32,506 bases of DNA, taken from Prolixibacteraceae bacterium. GTDB lineage: Bacteria > Bacteroidota > Bacteroidia > Bacteroidales > Prolixibacteraceae. A program made the translations under genes and the position numbers. Below, piece after piece: positions 17,535-24,845 of this stretch. Every line of letters starts with the position of its first letter. The first letter of the stretch is position 1. A model generated the notes under the pieces. It saw only the letters and a list, made by a program, of their open reading frames with translations, was not told the origin of the DNA and did not search any database. The stretch spans positions 1-32,506 of the forward strand of contig DMSQ01000086.1 of the NCBI GenBank assembly GCA_003457135.1. Direction: 5' to 3'.

Positions 17535-17542
17535 CAAAATTA
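17535..17542 (-). promoter_or_regulatory. Candidate -7 element for the FAH-fold dehydratase/aldehyde dehydrogenase operon
   Basis: On the minus strand TAATTTTG matches TAnnTTTG inside the 219-base divergent gap. It would leave a leader of about 170 bases before the start at 17353. No -33 element at the usual 19-21 base spacing is visible, so support is weak. Confidence 0.28.
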
Positions 17543-17572
17543 ATCTGTTGTCTGATTACTTGATAATCAAAT

Positions 17573-18691
17573 ATGAAAACCATGAAAAAATCTATCCTGA
17601 TATTTACACTTTTTTTAATCTCTTTGGCAAACCTACCCGCACAAACTTCTGAAAAAAAGCCAATTCGTCTGGCCATTGCCGGAGTTACTCATGGGCATAC
17701 CTCATTTATATTGGGACGAAAAGATAAAACCGACTTTCAGTTGGTCGGTATATTCGAGACCAACAATACTTTGGCTCAGAACCTTGCAAAAAAATATGGT
17801 TTTGACCCAAATCTGATCTCAAATAATCTGGAGGACATGTTAGACCGTGTTCATCCGGATGCGGTTGTTGCATTCGGTTCCATTTTCGAACACATGGCCG
17901 TAGTGGAAGCCTGCGCACCCAGAGGAATCCATGTCATGGTTGAAAAACCTTTGGCCACCAATGTGGTTCATGCAAAAAGAATGGCGGAACTTGCCGAAAA
18001 AAACCACATTCACCTGCTTACCGACTATGAAACATCGTGGTACCCAACTACAGCGAAATCCTTCCAATTGGTTAACGACAGCAATTTCATTGGTACTGTC
18101 AGAAAAGTGGTGATTCACGACGGACATCAGGGGCCGAAGGAAATTGGGTGCGATCAATTCTTTTTAGACTGGCTGACTGACCCGGTTCAAAATGGTGGTG
18201 GAGCACTCATCGATTTTGGGTGCTACGGGGCCAATCTGATGACCTACCTTCAAAAAGGACAGGAACCCGTTTCGGTAACAGCGGTTACCCGGAATTTTAA
18301 ACCTGAAATTTATCCGAAAGTGGACGACGAGGCAACCATCATTGTCAGTTATCCGGAAGCACAGTGCATTATACAAGCATCATGGAACTGGCCTTTCGGC
18401 AGGAAGGACATGGAAATTTACGGAGATTCAGGATACATTTTTGCGATGGACAATAAAAATATGCGCCTGCGAAACAGAACAATGAATTTGGAACAGACCA
18501 AACGGATTACGTCAAAAGATATCGCAGTCTATGAAGATCCGTTCGCCTACTTTGCTGATGTTATACACGGCAAGGTAATCATGACAAAATATGACCCATA
18601 TTCTTTGTCGAACAATCTGACCGTTGTAAAAATTCTGGAAGCAGCGAGGGAGTCGGCCAAAACAGGGAAAACGGTATTGCTTAGAAACTAG
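17573..18691 (+). CDS. Exported Gfo/Idh/MocA-family oxidoreductase
   Basis: Putative NAD(P)-dependent sugar or sugar-acid oxidoreductase, 372 residues, the only plus-strand gene recognised. A start three codons in (17582, MKKSILIF) is equally plausible. Residues 4-24 form a Sec-type signal ending LPAQ. The Rossmann start reads IAGVTHGHTS at 35-44, where typical members have GxGxxG. The EKP motif (E124-K125-P126) and GGGALIDFGCYG with D214 and Y218 are present, so the catalytic frame is kept. It is divergent from the FAH/ALDH operon and may supply the oxidation step ahead of dehydration, or an epimerisation. How a Sec-exported enzyme of this type would obtain nucleotide is unclear. It ends 12 bases from the convergent TonB receptor gene, with no clear terminator between. 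Confidence 0.83.
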   Translation: MKTMKKSILIFTLFLISLANLPAQTSEKKPIRLAIAGVTHGHTSFILGRKDKTDFQLVGIFETNNTLAQNLAKKYGFDPNLISNNLEDMLDRVHPDAVVAFGSIFEHMAVVEACAPRGIHVMVEKPLATNVVHAKRMAELAEKNHIHLLTDYETSWYPTTAKSFQLVNDSNFIGTVRKVVIHDGHQGPKEIGCDQFFLDWLTDPVQNGGGALIDFGCYGANLMTYLQKGQEPVSVTAVTRNFKPEIYPKVDDEATIIVSYPEAQCIIQASWNWPFGRKDMEIYGDSGYIFAMDNKNMRLRNRTMNLEQTKRITSKDIAVYEDPFAYFADVIHGKVIMTKYDPYSLSNNLTVVKILEAARESAKTGKTVLLRN

Positions 18692-18703
18692 ATACGCTTT
18701 CTC

Positions 18704-21217
18704 CTAGAACTTCCAGTTTATTTTCGTACCGAACATTCGGGGAGCTCCAGGTATTTGGGTAGGATCACCAAACATACTTCCCATATTTCCGGCGCTGACA
18801 ATAAATTTTTCACCCAACAGATTGCTTCCCCATACCGAAAGAGTAATTCGTTTCTCAGCCAACTCAACCCCGCCCCTGAAATTCAGCAGCCCGTAAGCAG
18901 CCTGTTCCAGTCCGGCAGTGTTGGCATCTTCAAAAAATATTTTTGTTTGGTAGATAAACGAAGGGATTCCAAATAAGAATATGTCATTGGCAATTGGTAT
19001 TCGTGCGTTCAATCCACCGGCAAAACTGTGATCAGGAGTAAGCCGGAACAGATTTCCGGCATATTTCTGCTTTGTTCCATCAACATCAGTATCGGCAAAA
19101 CGGGCGTGAATATAAGCGTAGTTCCCAAAGAAATTCAATCCCTTTGAAACCGCGTATTTTAAATTTGCTTCAGCGCCATAGGCTGATGCTTTTCCACCAT
19201 CTTTCACGAGATAATTGAATTCACCGGAAGTGGCATCTGCCACCCATGCAGAAGTCTGAAAATTCAAATAATCGTGGTAAAAAGCGCCCAGATCAAACCA
19301 AAATCGTTGATGAATGGCTGTTTTAAATCCAAGATCGAAACTGTTCACAATTTCGGCATCCAGTACCTGTTCTTCACCTGCTGAGGTAAATTGCAAAACT
19401 TCCGGACGGCGTCCTTTTGAATATCCGGCAAATAAGTTGGTGTTTTCATTAAACGCATATTTCAAACCGCCGCGAAAGGTGAATGCCAAAGATGATTCAG
19501 TTATTTTTTTCTCAGTACCGGGTTTAAAAAACAAGTTGGGATAGTTGCCCGCCAGGAACCCAAGAGTCGCAGGACTGCCTCCGCTCATTTGCGTAATGCT
19601 GGTTAATTCAAACCATTCGCTGGAAATACGAACTCCTCCTGTGATACTTAATTTTTGGGTAAGCTGATAATTACCATCGGTAAAAATTTCGGCAGCCTGG
19701 TTTAGCGCGTTGCTTTTATTCTCTTCCTGATGATTGTTTGCCAAAGGCATTCCGGCCAATGGACCCAGACGAGGATCGGGAGGAAGGTTGGTCATTGGAT
19801 ATGGCTGGCCATCGGGAGTTACCAGATAACCGGTATTGAGAAACAGGTGGACCATGTTCTGCTCATTGGGCGAAAACCAATAATCCTGACTCGCTTTTTC
19901 GTTCCAGTAACTTCCGCCGATACTTCCGTTCAGTTTATTTTTAACGGAATAATTGTACCTGATTTCCTGAAAGATCTGCCTGGCACCGTCATCTTCGCTC
20001 ATATCAATGGCTGCAGCGGCAGTTCCATCGCCGTCCCAGCGAGAATTGGCGCTAATTTTACGGTATGAACTTACAGAAGTCCAATAGCTGTTTTCATTCC
20101 GGTAATGTTTGGCCGATAAAGTGGCATCAAAAATTTCCTTTCCGGTTGCCAGGTTTTTTCCCTGTTCAAGAGATGCCACGTAGTTAAAAGGATTTTTACT
20201 CCCTTCAGTATTCGGATAGTTCATGCTCATAAAGCCAAGCCCCGGATTATCATCCTTCTGGTAGTTGACAATCAAATCAAATTTATTGTTGATCCCCGGA
20301 ATAAAACTGGCTGAAAACCGACCTGCCAGTGAATTTTTCCCATTCAGGCTTCCACCAAAAGTGTTCCTGATATATCCATCCTGATAATCGTACGAACCAG
20401 CCGCCCGCACAAAGAGTTTATTTTTCACAACCGGCATATTAATCGCTCCTGATAATTCCTTTTGGCTGAAATTTCCAACACCGGCCGTCACAAATCCATT
20501 GAAATCGCTGGTTGGTTTTTTACTGATGTAGTGGATAGCGCCAATTTGAGCGCCACGTCCGAAAAGGGTTCCCTGTGGTCCTTTCAATACATCCACCTGC
20601 TGCATGTCGAAAAGGCTGACTGCAGCGCCACTCGTCCGGCTAATAGGGACATTGTTGTAGAATACGGAAACCCGGGGCTGGGCCGTTGGGCTAACCTCGT
20701 CGCTGGTCAGTCCGCGAATAACAAAGCTTGGCCTGTCGGTTCCCTGCATCCGAACCTGAAGTCCGGGAACAAATCCGGCCAATTCATCAACTTCTTTGAT
20801 GTTAAGGTCCTCCATTAACCGGGAACTAATCACATTCATGGTAATGGGAACATCCAAAATCTGTTGATCTCTTTTTTGCGAGGTTACTGTCACGCCTTCC
20901 AGTTTGATATCCGCATTTTTGAATGTGATGTTCAGCTCGTTTTGCCCTTGCCGAACAGCATAATCAATTGTTCTGGTCTCAAAACCAACATAGGATGCCC
21001 GAATAGTAATTTTACCTGACGGAAGCTGATCGAAAAGATACTCCCCCGATTCGTTCGCGTTAACACCATATTTAGTACCCACTATAACCACACTTGCTCC
21101 CGGAAGTGCATTTTTATCAGCATCCCGGATTTCCCCACGCAAAATGTTTTTTTGTTCCTGGGCATTTGAAGTAAAAACGATCAATATTAATAAAAGAGCA
21201 GATAGGGTTTGTTTCAT
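18704..21217 (-). CDS. TonB-dependent outer-membrane receptor (not SusC type)
   Basis: TonB-dependent receptor of 837 residues from the preferred start at 21217 (MKQTLSALLL). The frame extends five codons further into glyS, to 21232. Signal peptide 1-19 (ending TSNAQ), carboxypeptidase-regulatory-like domain about 26-105, TonB-box-like EGVTVTSQKR, plug about 110-235 (FVIRGLTSDE, DVLKGPQGTLFGRGAQIGAIHYISKKP), then a beta-barrel ending GTKINWKF with the C-terminal Phe usual for outer-membrane proteins. It has no STN domain and no SusD partner, so it resembles general siderophore/vitamin/small-nutrient receptors. The gene starts one base after the glyS stop, so it may ride on glyS transcription. 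Its closeness to region A suggests but does not prove a shared substrate. Confidence 0.9.
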   Translation of the reverse strand: MKQTLSALLLILIVFTSNAQEQKNILRGEIRDADKNALPGASVVIVGTKYGVNANESGEYLFDQLPSGKITIRASYVGFETRTIDYAVRQGQNELNITFKNADIKLEGVTVTSQKRDQQILDVPITMNVISSRLMEDLNIKEVDELAGFVPGLQVRMQGTDRPSFVIRGLTSDEVSPTAQPRVSVFYNNVPISRTSGAAVSLFDMQQVDVLKGPQGTLFGRGAQIGAIHYISKKPTSDFNGFVTAGVGNFSQKELSGAINMPVVKNKLFVRAAGSYDYQDGYIRNTFGGSLNGKNSLAGRFSASFIPGINNKFDLIVNYQKDDNPGLGFMSMNYPNTEGSKNPFNYVASLEQGKNLATGKEIFDATLSAKHYRNENSYWTSVSSYRKISANSRWDGDGTAAAAIDMSEDDGARQIFQEIRYNYSVKNKLNGSIGGSYWNEKASQDYWFSPNEQNMVHLFLNTGYLVTPDGQPYPMTNLPPDPRLGPLAGMPLANNHQEENKSNALNQAAEIFTDGNYQLTQKLSITGGVRISSEWFELTSITQMSGGSPATLGFLAGNYPNLFFKPGTEKKITESSLAFTFRGGLKYAFNENTNLFAGYSKGRRPEVLQFTSAGEEQVLDAEIVNSFDLGFKTAIHQRFWFDLGAFYHDYLNFQTSAWVADATSGEFNYLVKDGGKASAYGAEANLKYAVSKGLNFFGNYAYIHARFADTDVDGTKQKYAGNLFRLTPDHSFAGGLNARIPIANDIFLFGIPSFIYQTKIFFEDANTAGLEQAAYGLLNFRGGVELAEKRITLSVWGSNLLGEKFIVSAGNMGSMFGDPTQIPGAPRMFGTKINWKF

Positions 21218-21218
21218 A

Positions 21219-22769
21219 TTACAATTGTGCAAACAGTTTTTTCATACTTACCTCGCCAGCTATCAGACTTCTCAAATCACTGATAACAATCCGATCCTGT
21301 AACATGGTATCGCGATAACGTAAAGTGACGGTGTTGTCTTCGAGTGTGATGTGATCAACCGTTACACAGAAAGGTGTGCCAATGGCATCATGCCGGCGGT
21401 AACGTTTTCCGATGGAGTCTTTTTCGTCGTACTGGCAATTGAAATCAAATTTCAGATCATCAATGATCTCACGGGCCTTTTCGGCCAGACCATCCTTTTT
21501 CATCAACGGGAAAACAGCCAGTTTTACAGGGGCCAATGGCGCCGGAATACGAAGAACCACACGCATATCTTTTTTGCCATCTTCGCTTACCACTTCTTCT
21601 TCGGCATACGTAGCTGCCATTATTTGCAGGAACATCCGGTCAACGCCAATAGAAGTCTCCACCACAAATGGAACGTATGATTCATTTAATTCCGGATCGA
21701 AATAGGTAATTTTTTTACCTGAATATTCCTGGTGCTGCGAAAGGTCAAAATCGGTTCGCGAATGAATTCCTTCCACTTCCTTAAATCCGAAAGGGAAACG
21801 GTATTCAATATCAACGGCTGCGTTGGCATAATGTGCCAGTTTATCGTGTTCGTGAAAACGGTAGTTTTCCTTTCCAAATCCAAGCGCCTGATGCCAGTTC
21901 ATTCGCGTCTGTTTCCATTTCTGAAACCACTCGAGTTCGCTTCCGGGACGGACAAAAAACTGTAATTCCATCTGTTCGAATTCGCGCATACGGAAAATAA
22001 ACTGTCGGGCCACGATTTCGTTTCGGAAGGCTTTCCCGATCTGGGCAATCCCGAACGGAATCTTCATGCGGCCGGTTTTCTGAACGTTCAGGTAATTGAC
22101 AAAAATACCCTGGGCCGTTTCGGGACGAAGATAAATCTTCAAAGCCCCATCGGCAGTCGAGCCCATTTCTGTTGAGAACATCAGGTTAAACTGGCGTACA
22201 TCGGTCCAGTTGCGTGTTCCTGAAACCGGACACACTATTTCCTGATCAATAATGATTTGCTTTAGTTCATCCAGATTGCTGTCGTTCAGGGCCTTTACAA
22301 AACGGGCCTGTAGTTCGTCCCATTTAGCCTGAACTTCCAATACCCGGCCATTGGTTTCGCGGAACTGTTTTTCGTCGAACGATTCTCCAAAGCGTTTCTT
22401 CGCTTTTTCAACTTCCTTTTCGATTTTATCTTCATATTTGGCCAGTTGTTCTTCAATCAGCACATCAGCACGGTATCTTTTTTTCGAATCTTTGTTGTCA
22501 ATCAGCGGATCATTGAAAGCGTCAACATGGCCGGAAGCCTTCCAGATGGTTGGGTGCATAAAGATGGCCGAATCGATTCCAACCACATTTTCGTGCAGCA
22601 GGACCATCGAATCCCACCAGTATTTTTTAATGTTGTTTTTTAGTTCAACTCCATTCTGGCCGTAATCGTAAACCGCTCCCAGCCCATCGTAAATTTCACT
22701 CGACTGAAATACAAAGCCATACTCTTTACAATGTGCAACGAGCTTTTTAAAAACATCTTCCTGAGCCAT
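21219..22769 (-). CDS. glyQS: Glycyl-tRNA synthetase, homodimeric class II type
   Basis: Charges tRNA-Gly with glycine in the cytoplasm. The 516-residue protein is of the alpha2 type (single chain), not the separate alpha/beta type of many proteobacteria. Visible class II features are motif 2 FRNEIVARQF (248-257), motif 3 ETSIGVDRMF (371-380) and LRPETAQGIFVNY (214-226), with the anticodon-binding domain in the last ~110 residues. The N-terminal block GFVFQSSEIYDGLGAVYDYG is characteristic. No T-box leader is recognisable upstream, as expected outside Firmicutes. Housekeeping gene, complete. Confidence 0.96.
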   Translation of the reverse strand: MAQEDVFKKLVAHCKEYGFVFQSSEIYDGLGAVYDYGQNGVELKNNIKKYWWDSMVLLHENVVGIDSAIFMHPTIWKASGHVDAFNDPLIDNKDSKKRYRADVLIEEQLAKYEDKIEKEVEKAKKRFGESFDEKQFRETNGRVLEVQAKWDELQARFVKALNDSNLDELKQIIIDQEIVCPVSGTRNWTDVRQFNLMFSTEMGSTADGALKIYLRPETAQGIFVNYLNVQKTGRMKIPFGIAQIGKAFRNEIVARQFIFRMREFEQMELQFFVRPGSELEWFQKWKQTRMNWHQALGFGKENYRFHEHDKLAHYANAAVDIEYRFPFGFKEVEGIHSRTDFDLSQHQEYSGKKITYFDPELNESYVPFVVETSIGVDRMFLQIMAATYAEEEVVSEDGKKDMRVVLRIPAPLAPVKLAVFPLMKKDGLAEKAREIIDDLKFDFNCQYDEKDSIGKRYRRHDAIGTPFCVTVDHITLEDNTVTLRYRDTMLQDRIVISDLRSLIAGEVSMKKLFAQL

Positions 22770-22875
22770 ACTTATTTAATTGGTAATTGATTAATGGTTA
22801 TGGGTTATTTCAAGTTCCAGTTTTCACACAACTTGGAATTTGTTCGCCAACAGGCGGATGGAATTTGGAATAGTA

Positions 22876-23145
22876 CTAATCCACTTCTTCGAAGTCAACA
22901 TATTCGCCCTCGGTATTACGTGCGCGGCTTTGATCACGACGATTCTTTTCGACAGTAACTTCGCCCTCTTGTTTCTGTTGGCGCTGATACTGCGACTGCC
23001 TGGCTTGCATGTTATTGACAGCTTTTTTAACAACGATAGGGAAAAGTAAACGTCCGACAAATTTCAGTACAAAGTAAATGACAACCATTATACCGACTGT
23101 CTTTAAAAAATTTGTCAGGACTAATATGACAAATAATTGATCCAT
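22876..23145 (-). CDS. DUF4834-family small membrane protein
   Basis: Small protein of 89 residues with one hydrophobic segment at about 14-38, followed by a basic, Gln/Arg-rich region (45-76) and an acidic tail (EYVDFEEVD). This layout matches the DUF4834 family of Bacteroidota, whose function is not known. The positive-inside rule would put the charged tail in the cytoplasm. It precedes glyQS in the direction of transcription with a 106-base gap, which holds a short hairpin at 22843-22858 but no T-run. The two may be cotranscribed. Confidence 0.75.
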   Translation of the reverse strand: MDQLFVILVLTNFLKTVGIMVVIYFVLKFVGRLLFPIVVKKAVNNMQARQSQYQRQQKQEGEVTVEKNRRDQSRARNTEGEYVDFEEVD

Positions 23146-23283
23146 AGCTTTTCAATAATTAGAGCGGCTAAAATTAGTAATTAATTGGGAAACGACCATG
23201 ATTTATTGAGCGGTCAAATTCCGAATCAATGATCATTACTTTTTCTTAACATATACCCTCCTCTTCCGGTTATGCACTTAAGT

Positions 23284-23347
23284 TAGCGAACGCTGGTGCT
23301 GATTTGCAATCAGCACCCAGCACCTTTAGTCAGGGATTTGTAATCTC
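23284..23347 (+). repeat. REP-like two-hairpin repeat, copy 1
   Basis: Begins TAGCGAACG, then a perfect 10-bp stem GGTGCTGATT/AATCAGCACC with loop TGC (23295-23317), then a second 6-bp hairpin GGGATT/AATCTC with one wobble (23333-23347). It stands about 40 bases upstream of the transposase remnant, in the same orientation. The same two-hairpin order recurs in three other places in the window. Confidence 0.82.
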
Positions 23348-23390
23348 ATAATTTCTTATAATCATTAATTCTCTACCTTTACATTCAGGG

Positions 23391-23534
23391 GAATCCGCAA
23401 TAAAATATCACAGGGATTACATTCACAACAATCCGGTAAAAGCGAAACTGGTTGGACGACCGGAAAATTATCTTTACAGTTCGGCACGCGACTTTGCAGG
23501 AGAAAAAGGGCTGGTTCAGATAGTACTGGTGTAG
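23391..23534 (+). pseudogene. C-terminal remnant of an IS200-like REP-associated tyrosine transposase (RAYT, Y1_Tnp)
   Basis: The plus-strand frame ending at the TAG at 23532-23534 gives 48 codons containing YIHNNPVKAKLVGRPENYLY and then SSARDFAGEKGLV. YIHNNPVKxGLV followed by a Y-x-x-SSARDY block is the hallmark C-terminal end of Bacteroidota RAYT transposases. The catalytic HUH and Tyr parts that should lie upstream are missing: between the repeat at 23284-23347 and this frame there are only about 40 bases, so an internal deletion of several hundred bases is implied. It has no start codon of its own and is certainly inactive. Confidence 0.85.
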
Positions 23535-23542
23535 GTTTTATA

Positions 23543-23593
23543 CGGATCGCAGATCCGAAGTCAAAAGGTGCTCATTGCAAATCAGCACCAGCG
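23543..23593 (-). repeat. REP-like two-hairpin repeat, copy 2, inverted relative to copy 1
   Basis: Read on the plus strand the order is reversed: first hairpin CGGATC/GATCCG with loop GCA (23543-23557), then GGTGCTCATTGCAAATCAGC and ACC (23567-23589) followed by AGCG. The second part is the reverse complement of the copy 1 stem-loop with one mismatch. Copies 1 and 2 therefore bracket the transposase remnant head to head. Confidence 0.8.
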
Positions 23594-23655
23594 GCCTTGA
23601 ATTATATGAAGTATATCTGGAGTAGCAAAGGTGTTGGAACTTAAATGACAAATTC

Positions 23656-24345
23656 CTATTTTTGAAATAGACTTTTGAAATCCAAACTAAAAATTTGATC
23701 AATTATCCAGTCTCTGTATTCTGGCCAAATATTATCTCTATACCTCGTAAATTCTTGGTAATACCGATAATATGCGTCATGGATACTTATTTCATCATTT
23801 CGTAAACTATTACAAAGTTCAACAGTCATATTTTCAAATCGAATGGAAGAATCCTTTGAAGCCCCAGCTTTAACAGTTATTTTATCTGCTAAATCCCTCG
23901 TAAAGATGCAAAAATACTCTTTATACAACCAATAGTAATTCTTTATTTGTTCATTTGTGGAAACCCATTTGCCATTTTTAAATGAACACAAACAATATTC
24001 TTGAAAAACTAATTTAAGTGAATTAGAATATTTCCTTTCATCAAGTGATTGCATAAACCTTTTATCAACTTTGTTTTTAGAACATAATCCAAGCATTGTT
24101 ATTTCAGAATTTAAAATTGCATTAGCCCTATCTAAAGTTATTTTATTGTTTTGAAAAACTTTGTAACTATAGTTCCGAAGTGACTCGACTTGCTCATTTG
24201 AAAGGTATTCCCACGCTTGTGCGGAGAAACATGGATAAAATAATATTAAAGTATCACAGTCCAGGCTGAAAGTCTTGGATCTTTCTTGACTTGCCAACTC
24301 TAAATTAAACAAAGTAAGCAATAGAATCAATACTTTAATCCGCAT
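23656..24345 (-). CDS. Unrecognised exported protein, cysteine-containing
   Basis: I do not recognise this gene. From the preferred start at 24345 (MRIKVLILLL) it encodes 229 residues. The frame runs to 24366, but the seven extra residues precede a clean signal peptide. Signal peptide about 1-20 (ending LELASQ). The mature protein has seven Cys (30, 39, 88, 118, 120, 146, 178), a CLC pair, and many Tyr/Asn/Ile residues, and appears mainly helical. It has no membrane helix after the leader. The gene is more AT-rich than the catabolic genes and lies alone between REP-like repeats 2 and 3, so it may be a lineage-specific or acquired gene. Codon use looks like real coding sequence. No function proposed. 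Confidence 0.6.
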   Translation of the reverse strand: MRIKVLILLLTLFNLELASQERSKTFSLDCDTLILFYPCFSAQAWEYLSNEQVESLRNYSYKVFQNNKITLDRANAILNSEITMLGLCSKNKVDKRFMQSLDERKYSNSLKLVFQEYCLCSFKNGKWVSTNEQIKNYYWLYKEYFCIFTRDLADKITVKAGASKDSSIRFENMTVELCNSLRNDEISIHDAYYRYYQEFTRYRDNIWPEYRDWIIDQIFSLDFKSLFQK

Positions 24346-24538
24346 AATATGAATAGGATAAAACATTTAGACTAATTTAGAATTCGTTTCTTACTGCTCT
24401 ATTTTAATTTTCACCTAATCTGTTATAGTATCAAGTCTATTTTTAAGGAAAATATATTTTGTTAAAATACGTATATTGTGTTAAGAAGGTTTTCAATTTT
24501 GGGAAGAATCTATTTATAAAAATCCTTTTAAATACCTT

Positions 24539-24620
24539 GCTCTTCGGGATATGTCAAAAAGATAGCGAACGATGGTGTTGATTTGCAATCAGCGCCCTTT
24601 AGCCAGGGATTTGTAATCCC
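24539..24620 (+). repeat. REP-like two-hairpin repeat, copy 3 (longest)
   Basis: Starts GCTCTTCGGGATATGTC, then a GCGAACG block, hairpin GGTGTTGATT/AATCAGCGCC with loop TGC (24574-24596, two wobble pairs), spacer CTTTAGCCA, and a perfect hairpin GGGATT/AATCCC with loop TGT (24606-24620). Same architecture and orientation as copy 1, plus a 5' extension shared with copy 4. Confidence 0.8.
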
Positions 24621-24632
24621 AAATAACACAGA

Positions 24633-24661
24633 AGAAGCTGCCCGTAGGGGTGGCTTCTTTT
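24633..24661. terminator. Terminator-like hairpin
   Basis: An 11-bp stem with two wobble pairs (AGAAGCTGCCC, 24633-24643, with 24648-24658), loop GTAG, then TTT on the plus strand. On the minus strand the following bases are TTCTGTG, a poor tract. No plus-strand gene ends here, so it may be a structured remnant or a weak second terminator for the DUF5723 unit. Confidence 0.35.
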
Positions 24662-24786
24662 AAACTTTTGCGAAGTTAAGCAATACGTTCTTTGAAAAGA
24701 TGCAGCAAAGCTTTCCCCTTTCGGGGGAACGGGAAGGGGGCTTCACACATCCGCGCTCTTCTGGTGTCAAGAGGTGAATCAGGAAT

Positions 24787-24807
24787 AAAAAAAGGGAGTC
24801 GCCCCCC
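24787..24807 (-). terminator. Candidate intrinsic terminator of the lipoprotein-DUF5723 unit
   Basis: About 40 bases after the DUF5723 stop, the minus strand has GGGGG, a 3-base loop, CTCCC (one G-T wobble) and then seven T. The stem is short but the T-run is good. Confidence 0.5.
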
Positions 24808-24845
24808 TCTTAAATTGCTGTTAAAAAAATCGAGTTCAGTTACAA

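Larger units (their letters stand above)
24367..24845. other. Intergenic stretch with repeat copy 3 and two hairpins
   Basis: 479 bases without a convincing gene. The first ~170 bases are very AT-rich and unremarkable. Then come REP-like copy 3 (24539-24620), a terminator-like hairpin (24633-24661), a short TTCCCC/GGGGAA stem near 24712-24729, and the terminator at 24787-24807. A plus-strand frame of 88 codons crosses the end of this region, but it runs into the antisense of the next gene and is not believable. Confidence 0.6.

Noticed and set aside
22770..22875. T-box or glycine riboswitch before glyQS
   Set aside because: Only 106 bases with a short hairpin; no T-box sequence or glycine aptamer pattern visible.
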